NCBI RefSeq assembly: GCF_000429765.1
Contig: NZ_AUCM01000017.1
Location: 1-55,018 of the forward strand
Reading direction: 5' to 3'
DNA from: Gemmobacter nectariphilus DSM 15620
GTDB taxonomy: Bacteria > Pseudomonadota > Alphaproteobacteria > Rhodobacterales > Rhodobacteraceae
DNA: 55,018 nucleotides
Part shown: piece after piece, positions 15,852-23,584 of the stretch
How the letters are laid out: each line of letters starts with the position of its first letter
Position numbering within the stretch: the stretch's first letter is position 1
The notes under the pieces: model-generated
Database searches by the model: none
What the model saw: only the letters and a program-made list of their open reading frames with translations
Told to the model about the DNA's origin: nothing
Position numbers and translations under genes: made by a program

Positions 15852-18800
15852 TCAGAACAAGAGCGTGACGGTCTTGGGCGCGCCCCGCCCGACGAGGGCG
15901 GAGAGCTGGTAGATGCGGACGGTGAGGTTGTCGCCGGGGCCGAGCGGCGCGCCCCAGTCGGCGGTCTGCTGGGCGGCCGTGTAGGTCGTGCTGGTGGTGG
16001 TCGCGGACAGATTCCGTTTCACGGTGGCGCCGTCGAGGATCTCGACCTCATAGGCTTCCAGTTCCTCGGCCAGCGGCACCTCGATCCCGCCCCAGTTTTC
16101 GGCGGCCAAGGCACGCGACCGGCGCATCCAGCGGATGGTCAAATCCCCGGGCGAGCGCGGCGTGCGCCATGGCTGCTCTACATGGGCGACGGAGAATGGC
16201 CGTAGCCCGACGCCTTCGGGCGTGAAAGTCTGCGCCACATAGGTCTCGTCGCTGACCGGCCGGCTGGCAGGGCCAATGCGCCAGTTCCACGGCAATCCGA
16301 GATCAGCCTCGGCGATGGGCAGCGTGGCGAGGCTGTCGTCGAGCACCACGACCCGCGCGTCGGCGGGCGCCGGATTGCCCATGGCGCCCTCGGTGCCGCG
16401 CTGGCCGCGCAACAGCCGGGTCAGCCGATACCGGCCGGGCGCCAGCAGTTCCGCCGCGCCCGCCTGAGCGATCTCCCACACGCCGGGCGCGCTCTCGATG
16501 GCCAGCGCGTTGGCCCCGCCGAACAGCGTCAGGTCGGTGACGCTTTCCAGCGTGCCGGTGAGCAGATCGACCACCAGCGCATTGCCGAGATCAAAGCGGG
16601 ATGTCGGCCCCGCGAAGAAGTCGGAGACCAGCACCCCGATCCGGGCGCGGCTGCCGAAGGTGGTCAGCAGCTCGAAGCCATCGGTCGAGGGGCTGCGGAA
16701 CACCGCCATCTCGCCCGGCCACGGAACCGCGTGCGCGGCGACCAGCGGCCTATGCGCCGGCTGGTCCTCGGTCAGCTGCGGCAGGTCCATCAGCACCGCG
16801 TCCGGCGCGCCGAACACGACGGCCCGCGTCAGCGACGCCGCGCGGGGATCGCCGGGCGGCAGATCGTAGGTCGCGCGATCCTGGCGGACCGCCTCGATAC
16901 CGCGCGCCTCGGCGTCGGCGATGGAGACGAGCCGCAGATCGACCAGCCGCCCGTCATTAGCGAGCCGGATCGCGTCGGCCGGATCGAGCGCGAGGCGCGA
17001 GGGCGGCAGACGGAACGCCGCCGTCTCGCGCCCGACCCATGCCTCCATCAACGCGCGGCGGCAGCGCCGCTCAGCCTCCTCGGGCGGCACCGCCATCGGG
17101 AAGGACTCGGAGGCGATGCGGGTCGTGTCCACCGCGATGCGCCGCGCCTCGACGAGGGCCGCATCGTAATCCTCGTCGGCACGGGCGACCTGCCATTTCA
17201 GCGCCTGCGGCAGTTCGGTCTCCTGGCCGCGCGTCAGTTCCAGCAGGTCGCCCTCGCGAGGGGCCACAAGATCGTCGGGCGCAAGCGTGGCGACGGAGGC
17301 CCGCCCGCGCATCACGAAGCGGATCACACCCTCGGTCTCGACGGCGTCGAAGCCGAAGTGGCGCGACAGCGTGGTGATCGAGGCGCGCGGGCTTTCCAGC
17401 GCCGTGATGGCATAGCCTTCGACAGCGCCCCAGAGGCCGGTGACATCGATGCGATCCTCGGGCAGCCCGGCGCGCAGGCAGAGATGCCGGACGAGGGCCG
17501 CCAGCGACACTGCGCCGAGCCGTCCGGTCAGCCAGTGCCCCAGTCGCCAGTTCGCCCCGTCCGTCCAGACGTCGGTCAGCGCCGGAAAGAACGGATAGGG
17601 CCGCGCGTCCCAGGTCCAGGCGGCGCATTCGGGGACATGCACCATCCGGCCGCCATAGACCGAGGACACCGGGTTGTTCGCCGCGGTGCCCCACCAGAGA
17701 TAGGTCGCCTCGAGATACGCCCGCTGGATCGCGTCATCCCGCCAGCCCCGCGAGAAATGCGGCGTGAAGCTTTCCGACGACTTCGGGTCGAAGAAGACGT
17801 TCGGCTGGTTCGTTCCGCGGTCGATGGCGGGACAACCCAACTCGGTGAACCAGATCGGCTTCGACTGCGGCGTCCACTCTGTCGCCGTCCCGCTCTCCAC
17901 CCCGCCCGGACGGTCGTAATGCGGGTTCGACCACCAGGCGCGCAGATCCTTGTAGCGGAAGACCCATGGCTTCCCTGCAGCACCGTCGGTGATGGGCGTG
18001 CGCACCTGGGCGGTGCGATCGGCCGCGCTGGCATAGAACCAGTCGAAGCCTTCCCCGCCCGCGATGTTCGCCTGCAGGTAGGCCCGGTCGTAGATCGCGG
18101 GCCAGCCCTCGGCCGCGTCGGTATGCTCGAACCCATCGCGCCAGTCCGACAGCGGCATGTAGTTGTCGATGCCAACGAAATCGATCTCGGGATCGGCCCA
18201 GAGCGGATCGAGGTGGAAGAACACGTCGCCCGAGCCGTCGCCCGGCTGGTGCCCGAAGTATTCCGACCAGTCGGCCGCATAGCCGATCCTGGTGCCGGAC
18301 CCGAGAATCGACCGCACATCCGCGGACAGGTCCCGATAGGCCTGCACCGCCGGGTAGGTGCTGGCGCCCGAACGGATGGTGGTCAGCCCCGGCATCTCGG
18401 TGCCGATCAGGAAGGCATCGACCCCGCCCGCCGCTGCGCAGAGATGGGCGTAGTGCAGCACCATGCGGCGCAGGCCCCAGTCACCGGATGGCCCGGTCCA
18501 GGAGACCGACTGACCCGAGACGCTGAAACTGGCGGGCGTGGCCGCGCCGAACAGCGCCGCGACCTGGCTTGCGGCCGTGGCGGTCTTGTCCACGGTCCCT
18601 GCGAAACCAGCAGCGGGCGAGCAGGTGATCCGCCCACGCCAGGGGAATGCGGGCTGCCCCGTCTCCGCGGCGTTGTCGGAATACGGGTTCGGCAGGCTGT
18701 TGCCGGGCGGCACGTCCATCAGGATGAAGGGATAGAAGGTCACGCGCAGCCCGCGCGCCTTCATCTCCTGGATCGCCTGCACCACCGCAAAGTCGGACGG

Positions 18801-19817
18801 CGTGCCCCCATAAACGGGGCGGTCCTCGTCATCGCGGCTGACCAGGAAGGCATTGGCGCGGCTGACGCCGTTGACCGACCAGCTGGCGGGCGTGGTGGAT
18901 TTGGCCGACACCTCGACGCCAGGCCGCACCTTGCAGGATCCCGCGCGCAGATCGTCGCCGAACCAGGCGACGACGAGGCTGACGCTCTCGACCGCAGGGG
19001 CCATCGCCTGCAGCCGGTCCAGCGCTTCGACCATATCCGTGGAGTCGGCCAGCGCGTTCAGGTTCTCCGGCACCGTCGCGCCGCCATCGGTCTTGCGGAT
19101 GGCCTGCGTCGCATAGGTGAACTCGCCGGAGGCCGGGATCATGGTGACGGCGCGGGTCAGCCCCTCGGCGGTGTCGGGATCGGCCAGCGGCCGGAACACC
19201 TCGAGGGAGAGTTGCGGCAGGCGGTTGCCGTAGGTCGAGAGCGCCAGTTCCTCGAAGACGACATAGGCGGTGCCGCGATACGCGGGAGTGTTCGCCGCGC
19301 CCATCTTCGCCGCGATGAACGGGTCTATCGTCTGCGCCTCGTCGCCCGGATACCAGCGCCAGGTGACGCCGGAGAGGTCCATCGGCTTACCGTCGGCCCA
19401 GATGCGACCGATGCCGGTGATCGGCCCCTCGCACAATGCGACCGCGAAGCTGGCGTAGTACAGGTACTCCGTCGTTTTGACCTTGCCGCCCCCGCCACCC
19501 TTGCCGCCGCCCTGCGTGGTGGTCTTGGTCTCCTCGCGGAAATCCGTCGCCCAGATGATGTTTCCGCCGATCCGCATGCGCCCGTAGAGCCGCAGGATGA
19601 CCGCGCCCTCCGTGGCCGAGGTGATGCGCAGCGTGTCGAGCCGGGCGCCCTCGATGCGCTGCGTGGGCGCGAGCGACGAGATGATCCAGCTGTCGACGAC
19701 CGAGCCGATGGTCGAGCCGATGAAACCGCCGATGGTCGCGGCGCTGACGCCGAGGATCGCGCCGCCGATGCTGCCGCCAATGGCGGCGCCAGCGGCACCG
19801 AGAACGAGGGTGGCCAT
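15852..19817 (-). CDS. GTA-type baseplate hub / host-specificity protein with TIM-barrel domain
   Basis: A 1321-residue protein of the 'megatron' type (RcGTA gp15-like). The N-terminus is glycine/alanine-rich (LGAAGAAIGGSIGGAILG). A glycoside-hydrolase-like TIM barrel lies at about 420-720 (AFLIGTEMPGLTTIR, PEIDFVGIDNYMPLSDW, WFTELGCPAIDRG), then tail hub domains and a fibronectin-like C-terminus. It forms the central tail tip and penetrates the outer envelope. It follows the NlpC/P60 gene, as in GTA clusters (gp12-gp15 order). The TIM barrel probably contacts glycans; whether it is catalytic cannot be judged. Confidence 0.9.
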   Translation of the reverse strand: MATLVLGAAGAAIGGSIGGAILGVSAATIGGFIGSTIGSVVDSWIISSLAPTQRIEGARLDTLRITSATEGAVILRLYGRMRIGGNIIWATDFREETKTTTQGGGKGGGGGKVKTTEYLYYASFAVALCEGPITGIGRIWADGKPMDLSGVTWRWYPGDEAQTIDPFIAAKMGAANTPAYRGTAYVVFEELALSTYGNRLPQLSLEVFRPLADPDTAEGLTRAVTMIPASGEFTYATQAIRKTDGGATVPENLNALADSTDMVEALDRLQAMAPAVESVSLVVAWFGDDLRAGSCKVRPGVEVSAKSTTPASWSVNGVSRANAFLVSRDDEDRPVYGGTPSDFAVVQAIQEMKARGLRVTFYPFILMDVPPGNSLPNPYSDNAAETGQPAFPWRGRITCSPAAGFAGTVDKTATAASQVAALFGAATPASFSVSGQSVSWTGPSGDWGLRRMVLHYAHLCAAAGGVDAFLIGTEMPGLTTIRSGASTYPAVQAYRDLSADVRSILGSGTRIGYAADWSEYFGHQPGDGSGDVFFHLDPLWADPEIDFVGIDNYMPLSDWRDGFEHTDAAEGWPAIYDRAYLQANIAGGEGFDWFYASAADRTAQVRTPITDGAAGKPWVFRYKDLRAWWSNPHYDRPGGVESGTATEWTPQSKPIWFTELGCPAIDRGTNQPNVFFDPKSSESFTPHFSRGWRDDAIQRAYLEATYLWWGTAANNPVSSVYGGRMVHVPECAAWTWDARPYPFFPALTDVWTDGANWRLGHWLTGRLGAVSLAALVRHLCLRAGLPEDRIDVTGLWGAVEGYAITALESPRASITTLSRHFGFDAVETEGVIRFVMRGRASVATLAPDDLVAPREGDLLELTRGQETELPQALKWQVARADEDYDAALVEARRIAVDTTRIASESFPMAVPPEEAERRCRRALMEAWVGRETAAFRLPPSRLALDPADAIRLANDGRLVDLRLVSIADAEARGIEAVRQDRATYDLPPGDPRAASLTRAVVFGAPDAVLMDLPQLTEDQPAHRPLVAAHAVPWPGEMAVFRSPSTDGFELLTTFGSRARIGVLVSDFFAGPTSRFDLGNALVVDLLTGTLESVTDLTLFGGANALAIESAPGVWEIAQAGAAELLAPGRYRLTRLLRGQRGTEGAMGNPAPADARVVVLDDSLATLPIAEADLGLPWNWRIGPASRPVSDETYVAQTFTPEGVGLRPFSVAHVEQPWRTPRSPGDLTIRWMRRSRALAAENWGGIEVPLAEELEAYEVEILDGATVKRNLSATTTSTTYTAAQQTADWGAPLGPGDNLTVRIYQLSALVGRGAPKTVTLLF

Positions 19818-19826
19818 GTCGAGGTC

Positions 19827-20261
19827 TCAGCGTTGCGGGAACAGGAAGGCGAAGGCGATGCGCCGCCGCCAGGATGGGGTGAGCGGCTCCTCGATCACGC
19901 CGAGCCGCTCGTAGGCATGGAGGAAGCTGTCGGGCGCGGTCAGGATCCCGACATGCTTGGCGATGGCGCGCGGCTTCATGCGGAACAGCACCAGCGCGCC
20001 GGGGCCTGCCTCGGCGGGCGACACCTCGATCATCATCCGCCGCGCGCCCTCGGCCAGAACTTCGCGCGGTCCGGTCTCGCCCCAGTCCCGGCTGTAGGCC
20101 GGGATCGGGAACGGCTCGGGGCCGACGACCGCGCGCCAGACGCCCCGCGCGAGCCCGAGGCAGTCGCAGCCGACGCCCTTGAGGCTCGCCTGGTCGTGGT
20201 ACGGCGTCCCGAGCCACGCGCGCGCCGCTGAGACCACCCGATCCGGATCGGCGGGGATCAC
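19827..20261 (-). CDS. NlpC/P60 family tail peptidase (GTA gp14-like)
   Basis: A 144-residue cell-wall peptidase. Catalytic Cys is in GCDCLGLARGVW and His in AKHVGILTAPD, the expected NlpC/P60 pair. In GTA and related tails this protein sits at the hub and opens peptidoglycan during DNA entry. It overlaps the DUF2163 gene by 4 nt and is followed by the hub gene. Length and motif order are normal for the family. Confidence 0.88.
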   Translation of the reverse strand: MIPADPDRVVSAARAWLGTPYHDQASLKGVGCDCLGLARGVWRAVVGPEPFPIPAYSRDWGETGPREVLAEGARRMMIEVSPAEAGPGALVLFRMKPRAIAKHVGILTAPDSFLHAYERLGVIEEPLTPSWRRRIAFAFLFPQR

Positions 20262-21142
20262 AACACGCCCCCGTCGTGGCCGCCGTCCTTCGTGGCGTAG
20301 CGGAGCACGGCGTCCTGGCCGGGGATATGCGGGAAACCCCGGAAGTTGGCGGTGTTGGCGAACTTCGCCCCGCAGGTTTCCATCCGCTTGTCGCAGCCCG
20401 CACGGATGGTGAATCCGTCGTCCTCGGCGATGGACCGCACCGGCGCCTCCAGCAGGGTCAGGATCGCCACGCCGTCGGTCACCTCATGGCCCAGCACCTC
20501 GGTGCGCCGCCCCGCGTTCGCACCGTTCGTCCAGTCCAGCGTGCCGAAGGTGAACCAGCCGGAGGCGAACCCGCCGAGCCCCGAGGCGGTGAAGGCCCGG
20601 TCGCGCAGCAGATCGATGACGGCGCCCGCGCCCTTGAACGCCGGATCATCGAGATCGACGCCGCAGCGCCCGTCGCCGAGCGCGGCATCGCAGGTCGCCT
20701 GGAACGTCCGCCCGACCGTCTGGCCCAGCACATGGGCGAGCGAGCGGACCTCGGCGACGAAAGCGAGCCGCCCGCGCCGGATCTGACCGATGGCCCCGCG
20801 CCGCATCAGTACGCGCTGCCCGGTGTCGGCCCAGTTCACCCGCCAGATCTCGACCTCTGCGTTGTCCCAGCGGCCGTCGAGAATGTCGGTCTCGGTGATC
20901 CGGTCGGAGGTCAGCGCGCCCTCGGCGTCCTGCGCATCGACCGACAGGTCCGATCCCGACCGCACCTCGGATGCTGTCAGCCCGCTCTCGGGCTCGAAGT
21001 GGGTCCCGTCGAAGCTCAGCGTCCGGTCGTGGTCGGTGAAGCCGAAGGTGACGCCATCGGTGCGGCCGATCCGCCAGCACCAGGCGAGCGTCGTCGTGCC
21101 CTCGTCGAGATGGGCCTGCAGAGCGGGATCAAGGGTCTTCAT
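20258..21142 (-). CDS. DUF2163 distal tail protein (GTA gp13-like)
   Basis: A 294-residue protein with the DUF2163 signature: an N-terminal beta domain (VTFGFTDHDRTLSFDG) and a C-terminal part with conserved cysteines (GRCGVDL, then AGCDKRMETCGAKFAN and FRGFPHIPG). In RcGTA the equivalent forms part of the tail hub, and the four-Cys C-terminus binds an iron-sulfur cluster in related hub proteins. It starts 4 nt inside the end of the outer spanin gene. The lysis cassette therefore sits between gp12-like and gp13-like genes. Confidence 0.87.
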   Translation of the reverse strand: MKTLDPALQAHLDEGTTTLAWCWRIGRTDGVTFGFTDHDRTLSFDGTHFEPESGLTASEVRSGSDLSVDAQDAEGALTSDRITETDILDGRWDNAEVEIWRVNWADTGQRVLMRRGAIGQIRRGRLAFVAEVRSLAHVLGQTVGRTFQATCDAALGDGRCGVDLDDPAFKGAGAVIDLLRDRAFTASGLGGFASGWFTFGTLDWTNGANAGRRTEVLGHEVTDGVAILTLLEAPVRSIAEDDGFTIRAGCDKRMETCGAKFANTANFRGFPHIPGQDAVLRYATKDGGHDGGVL

Positions 21143-21339
21143 CGGCAGGTTCCCGTCATGCGATCATCGAGATCGGCGATCCAGATTGCCCATTCGGACG
21201 GAATGGCGGCGACCGTGTCGACCGGCGGTCGGGCGAGCCGCGCCTCGGCATAGGAGGCGCAGCCGGCGTCACCAGCGCCCATCGTTGTGGCGCAGCCGCT
21301 CAACAGGATCGCCAGCGCGGCGGCCGTCGCGAACCGCAT
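21139..21339 (-). CDS. Rz1-like outer-membrane spanin lipoprotein
   Basis: A 66-residue lipoprotein. The N-terminus MRFATAAALAILLSGC ends in a lipobox (LLSGC), giving a mature Cys16 for lipid attachment. The gene begins inside the inner spanin gene in another frame, the classic nested Rz/Rz1 layout, and extends beyond it. With the inner spanin it would fuse inner and outer membranes in the last step of lysis. An in-frame upstream ATG would add about 14 residues but would spoil the signal peptide. Confidence 0.75.
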   Translation of the reverse strand: MRFATAAALAILLSGCATTMGAGDAGCASYAEARLARPPVDTVAAIPSEWAIWIADLDDRMTGTCR

Positions 21340-21499
21340 CGCGCCCGCGCTCGACGCGCTCGTTCTTGTCTTGCATGGCATCGCGTTCCGCCTCCCGTTT
21401 GCCCACGCGCTCCCCTTCCGTGCGCCCCCAGACCCGACCGAGGACGACACCTCCAACCGCGCCCAGAGCCGCGACCAGCCAGATCAGGAGCTCAGCCAT
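21269..21499 (-). CDS. Rz-like inner-membrane spanin
   Basis: A 76-residue protein with an N-terminal membrane anchor (LLIWLVAALGAVGGVVLGRVW, about 4-24) and a highly charged helical periplasmic part (GERVGKREAERDAMQDKNER) able to form a coiled coil. This is the shape of an i-spanin. The gene overlaps the small DUF3789-like gene by 8 nt, and its second half overlaps the Rz1-like gene in another frame. It is short for Rz, as many alphaproteobacterial phage spanins are. Confidence 0.75.
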   Translation of the reverse strand: MAELLIWLVAALGAVGGVVLGRVWGRTEGERVGKREAERDAMQDKNERVERGRDAVRDGRRAGDPVERLRHNDGRW

Positions 21500-21593
21500 C
21501 GTCCCGCTCCCCGCGGGCTGCGGTCACGCAGAGGGCGACAACGAAGACGCCGAGGCAGCCGCCCACGATCATTCCTGCGAAGAACTCAATCAT
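21492..21593 (-). CDS. 33-residue membrane protein (DUF3789-like)
   Basis: The frame encodes MIEFFAGMIVGGCLGVFVVA and ends LCVTAARGERDDG. It has one membrane helix with a Gly-rich face and a short charged tail. It matches the look of DUF3789 microproteins found in phage lysis regions. It overlaps the gene before it and the inner spanin after it by 8 nt each, a layout that argues it is really translated. Function unknown. Confidence 0.6.
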   Translation of the reverse strand: MIEFFAGMIVGGCLGVFVVALCVTAARGERDDG

Positions 21594-21816
21594 CGCCGCG
21601 GAACCCGCGCTCGATCCGGTCGCGCAGGCCGATCAGGCCGAGACCGAGGAACATGAGACCCGCGGGCGACGCGTCGCCGCTGCCGGCAAGGAGCGCGACC
21701 AGGCGGGACAGTTCGCCGAGCGGCCCGGTGGCGGGCAGTGTGAGGGAGGCGATGCCGGTGAGCATGGCGAGCAGTCCCGCCCACCAGGTGAGCGAGTTGG
21801 GGCGGACGTAGCGCAT
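21586..21816 (-). CDS. small membrane protein of the lysis cassette
   Basis: A 76-residue protein with two likely membrane helices (SLTWWAGLLAMLTGIASLTL, and AGLMFLGLGLIGLRD) and a charged C-terminus (RIERGFRGDD). It lies 3 nt after the lysozyme gene and overlaps the DUF3789-like gene by 8 nt. The topology would fit a second holin or antiholin, but there is no sequence match to a named family. Confidence 0.6.
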   Translation of the reverse strand: MRYVRPNSLTWWAGLLAMLTGIASLTLPATGPLGELSRLVALLAGSGDASPAGLMFLGLGLIGLRDRIERGFRGDD

Positions 21817-21819
21817 GAG

Positions 21820-22479
21820 TCAGGCCCTCCGGATCAGCGTGGAGAAGAAGGTGGCCAGCCGAACGAGCCAGCCGGACGGCGCGTCGGGCGCAGGATCGAG
21901 GACCGGTGGCCTCGGCAGCGGCGACCGCCGTAGCAGCTCCAGCGCCTCATCCTCGGTCAGTCGGCGGATCGGCCGCGAGAAGTCCACCCGGCCCGTGCGG
22001 TCCACGGACCAGACCGGGATCGTGCCGCCGGGATAGCGGCCATGGCGGAACAGGTCGCGCTCCCCCTCCCGGCGGGGGATGACGGAGGCCGGTCGCCGCC
22101 AGTTCAGAAACGCGTCGGCGGCTGCAACGCGATTGCCGGCATTGAGGTGGCGGGTCAGCGCAGCCTTGGCGATGCCGCCGGTGTTGTAGTGGAAGCTGAC
22201 CAGCGCATCGAACTCGTGCGGCGTCAGCGGTACCTTCACGGCGCGCAGGACGGCCGCCTCGTAGCGCGCGAGGTCGGCGCGGAATACCCGGAACGCTTCG
22301 CGGATCCCGCCATCGAGATCGGCGGGCATGCCGCGCGGCATGGTGGCGGGATCTGGCGGTCCGGCCGCGGCCGTGTGGCCGATGCCGAAGGTCCAGACCT
22401 GTTTCACATCGAGATAGGGTCCGGGCACGAGTCCTTCGTGCCGGACGAGGGCCAGAAGGCCCCGGTCGGTCATGTGCAT
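21820..22479 (-). CDS. phage lysozyme, GH24 (T4-type)
   Basis: A 219-residue endolysin. Glu15, Asp24 and Thr30 (RHEGLVPGPYLD, then WTFGIGHT) have exactly the E-x8-D-x5-T spacing of T4 lysozyme. Further conserved parts are FDALVSFHYNTGG and RREGERDLF. It cleaves peptidoglycan between MurNAc and GlcNAc. The C-terminal 40 residues are Pro/Arg-rich. No export signal is visible, so release should depend on the nearby holin. Met3 is an equally possible start. Confidence 0.88.
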   Translation of the reverse strand: MHMTDRGLLALVRHEGLVPGPYLDVKQVWTFGIGHTAAAGPPDPATMPRGMPADLDGGIREAFRVFRADLARYEAAVLRAVKVPLTPHEFDALVSFHYNTGGIAKAALTRHLNAGNRVAAADAFLNWRRPASVIPRREGERDLFRHGRYPGGTIPVWSVDRTGRVDFSRPIRRLTEDEALELLRRSPLPRPPVLDPAPDAPSGWLVRLATFFSTLIRRA

Positions 22480-22483
22480 GGGA

Positions 22484-22615
22484 TTACCGGAGAAGCGAGA
22501 GGATCAGGATCAGTGCCGCGACGACGAGACCGATACGCAGGCGGTGAGCGAAGGCCTGCCGAGGGTCGGCGGGGTCGCAGCGGAGAGAGCGCGCGAGGCG
22601 GAGAAGGTCATTCAT
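22484..22615 (-). CDS. 43-residue membrane protein next to the holin
   Basis: It begins MNDLLRLARSLRCDPADPRQ and ends with a single C-terminal helix (LRIGLVVAALILILSLL). It overlaps the holin gene by 8 nt (ATGAATGA), so it is probably translationally coupled. The larger open frame around it is a shadow of the holin gene. It may modulate the holin; no named family is recognised. Confidence 0.55.
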   Translation of the reverse strand: MNDLLRLARSLRCDPADPRQAFAHRLRIGLVVAALILILSLLR

Positions 22616-22958
22616 CGCCGCCGCCCTGCTTGGCGCGGCGGAGGCGGGCCAGCAGCATTTCAATGAAGGCCGGACCGAAGACGCCCACGAGATAGGCGGC
22701 GGACCCTGCAGCACCGCCTGCCGGGATCGCCTCGGGCGGCAGGCCCATCCAGCTCGTGATGACGGCCATGGAGAGGCTGCCCATCCCGGCCGCGATCAGC
22801 CCGCCAAGCAGGATGTGTCGGAGCGCGTCGCGCAGCCGCATCTTCGTGGTCAGCGCATTCGTCGCGCCGCCGAGCGCCCCCCAGGCGGCGAGGATCACGG
22901 CGGTCGAGGCCGCGAGTTCGCGCAGCACGGCCGCGACGAAGCTGCCGGTGTCGTTCAT
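22608..22958 (-). CDS. holin-like membrane protein
   Basis: A 116-residue protein with three hydrophobic segments (about 8-35, 50-70 and 82-105: STAVILAAWGALGG, ILLGGLIAAGMGSLSMAVI, AGSAAYLVGVFGPAFIEML) and a basic, acidic-ended tail. Size and topology fit LydA/class I holins. It starts 4 nt inside the end of the DUF2460 gene and leads the lysis cassette. It would time lysis by opening the inner membrane to the GH24 lysozyme. Confidence 0.72.
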   Translation of the reverse strand: MNDTGSFVAAVLRELAASTAVILAAWGALGGATNALTTKMRLRDALRHILLGGLIAAGMGSLSMAVITSWMGLPPEAIPAGGAAGSAAYLVGVFGPAFIEMLLARLRRAKQGGGDE

Positions 22959-23584
22959 CGCCGGATCTCCAGAAGCGGGATGGATGTGATCGAGCCGAGC
23001 CGCTCAAGGTCGAGCGTCACGTCGAGCGCGTCGGTGTCGAAGCGGACCGGCACGTCGAACTCGAACCCCGCGGTGATGGCGACGCCAGCGACCGGCGCGG
23101 TGCCGAAGGTGACGACGCCAGTGGCGGTGTCGACGGACCAGCCGGAGGGCTGCTCGACCCCGGCGAGCGCTATGCGCACGGTTCCGGTCACCGGCTTGGC
23201 AATGGCCCGCGTCCAGGATTGCGCACCGGAGGCGTAGCGCTTCACCAGCTTGAAGGCGGTCGTCGTGCCGTCGCCGGTGCCGATCTCTTGGTCGGTCGGC
23301 GACGCCGTGCCCGACGGCAAGCAGGACTTGTGATCCGCCCAATCCTTGAACCGGAAGCCATGTAGGCGCCCGTTGCGCGCCTCGAAGAAGGCGATCACCG
23401 CCGCCAGATCGTCGGCGCGGCGGATGCCGTAGGCGACGTCGTAGCGGCGGCGCGAGTTGGCCCAGCTGGCGTTCCTCTCCTCATCGCCGGAGGCGAGCTC
23501 GACGATCTGGGTGCGCCGTTCCGGACCACCGCGTGCGCCCCGGCTGATGTTGTCGGGAAACCGGACCTCGTGGAACGCCATCAC
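22955..23584 (-). CDS. DUF2460 tail protein (GTA gp12-like)
   Basis: A 209-residue protein with the DUF2460 signature: FHEVRFPDNISRGARGGPERRTQIVELASG at the start, then RRRYDVAYGIR and FFEARNGRLHGFRFKDW. In RcGTA the homologue is the distal tail protein linking tube and hub. It overlaps the tape measure gene by 4 nt. The lysis cassette has been placed between it and the gp13-like gene, unlike in RcGTA. Confidence 0.9.
   Translation of the reverse strand: MMAFHEVRFPDNISRGARGGPERRTQIVELASGDEERNASWANSRRRYDVAYGIRRADDLAAVIAFFEARNGRLHGFRFKDWADHKSCLPSGTASPTDQEIGTGDGTTTAFKLVKRYASGAQSWTRAIAKPVTGTVRIALAGVEQPSGWSVDTATGVVTFGTAPVAGVAITAGFEFDVPVRFDTDALDVTLDLERLGSITSIPLLEIRR

Noticed and set aside
16731-20231. 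Plus-strand open frame of 1166 codons
   Set aside because: It lies antisense to the tail hub, NlpC/P60 and hub-linked genes, is extremely Arg/Gly/His-rich and has no domain; long antisense frames are common in GC-rich DNA.
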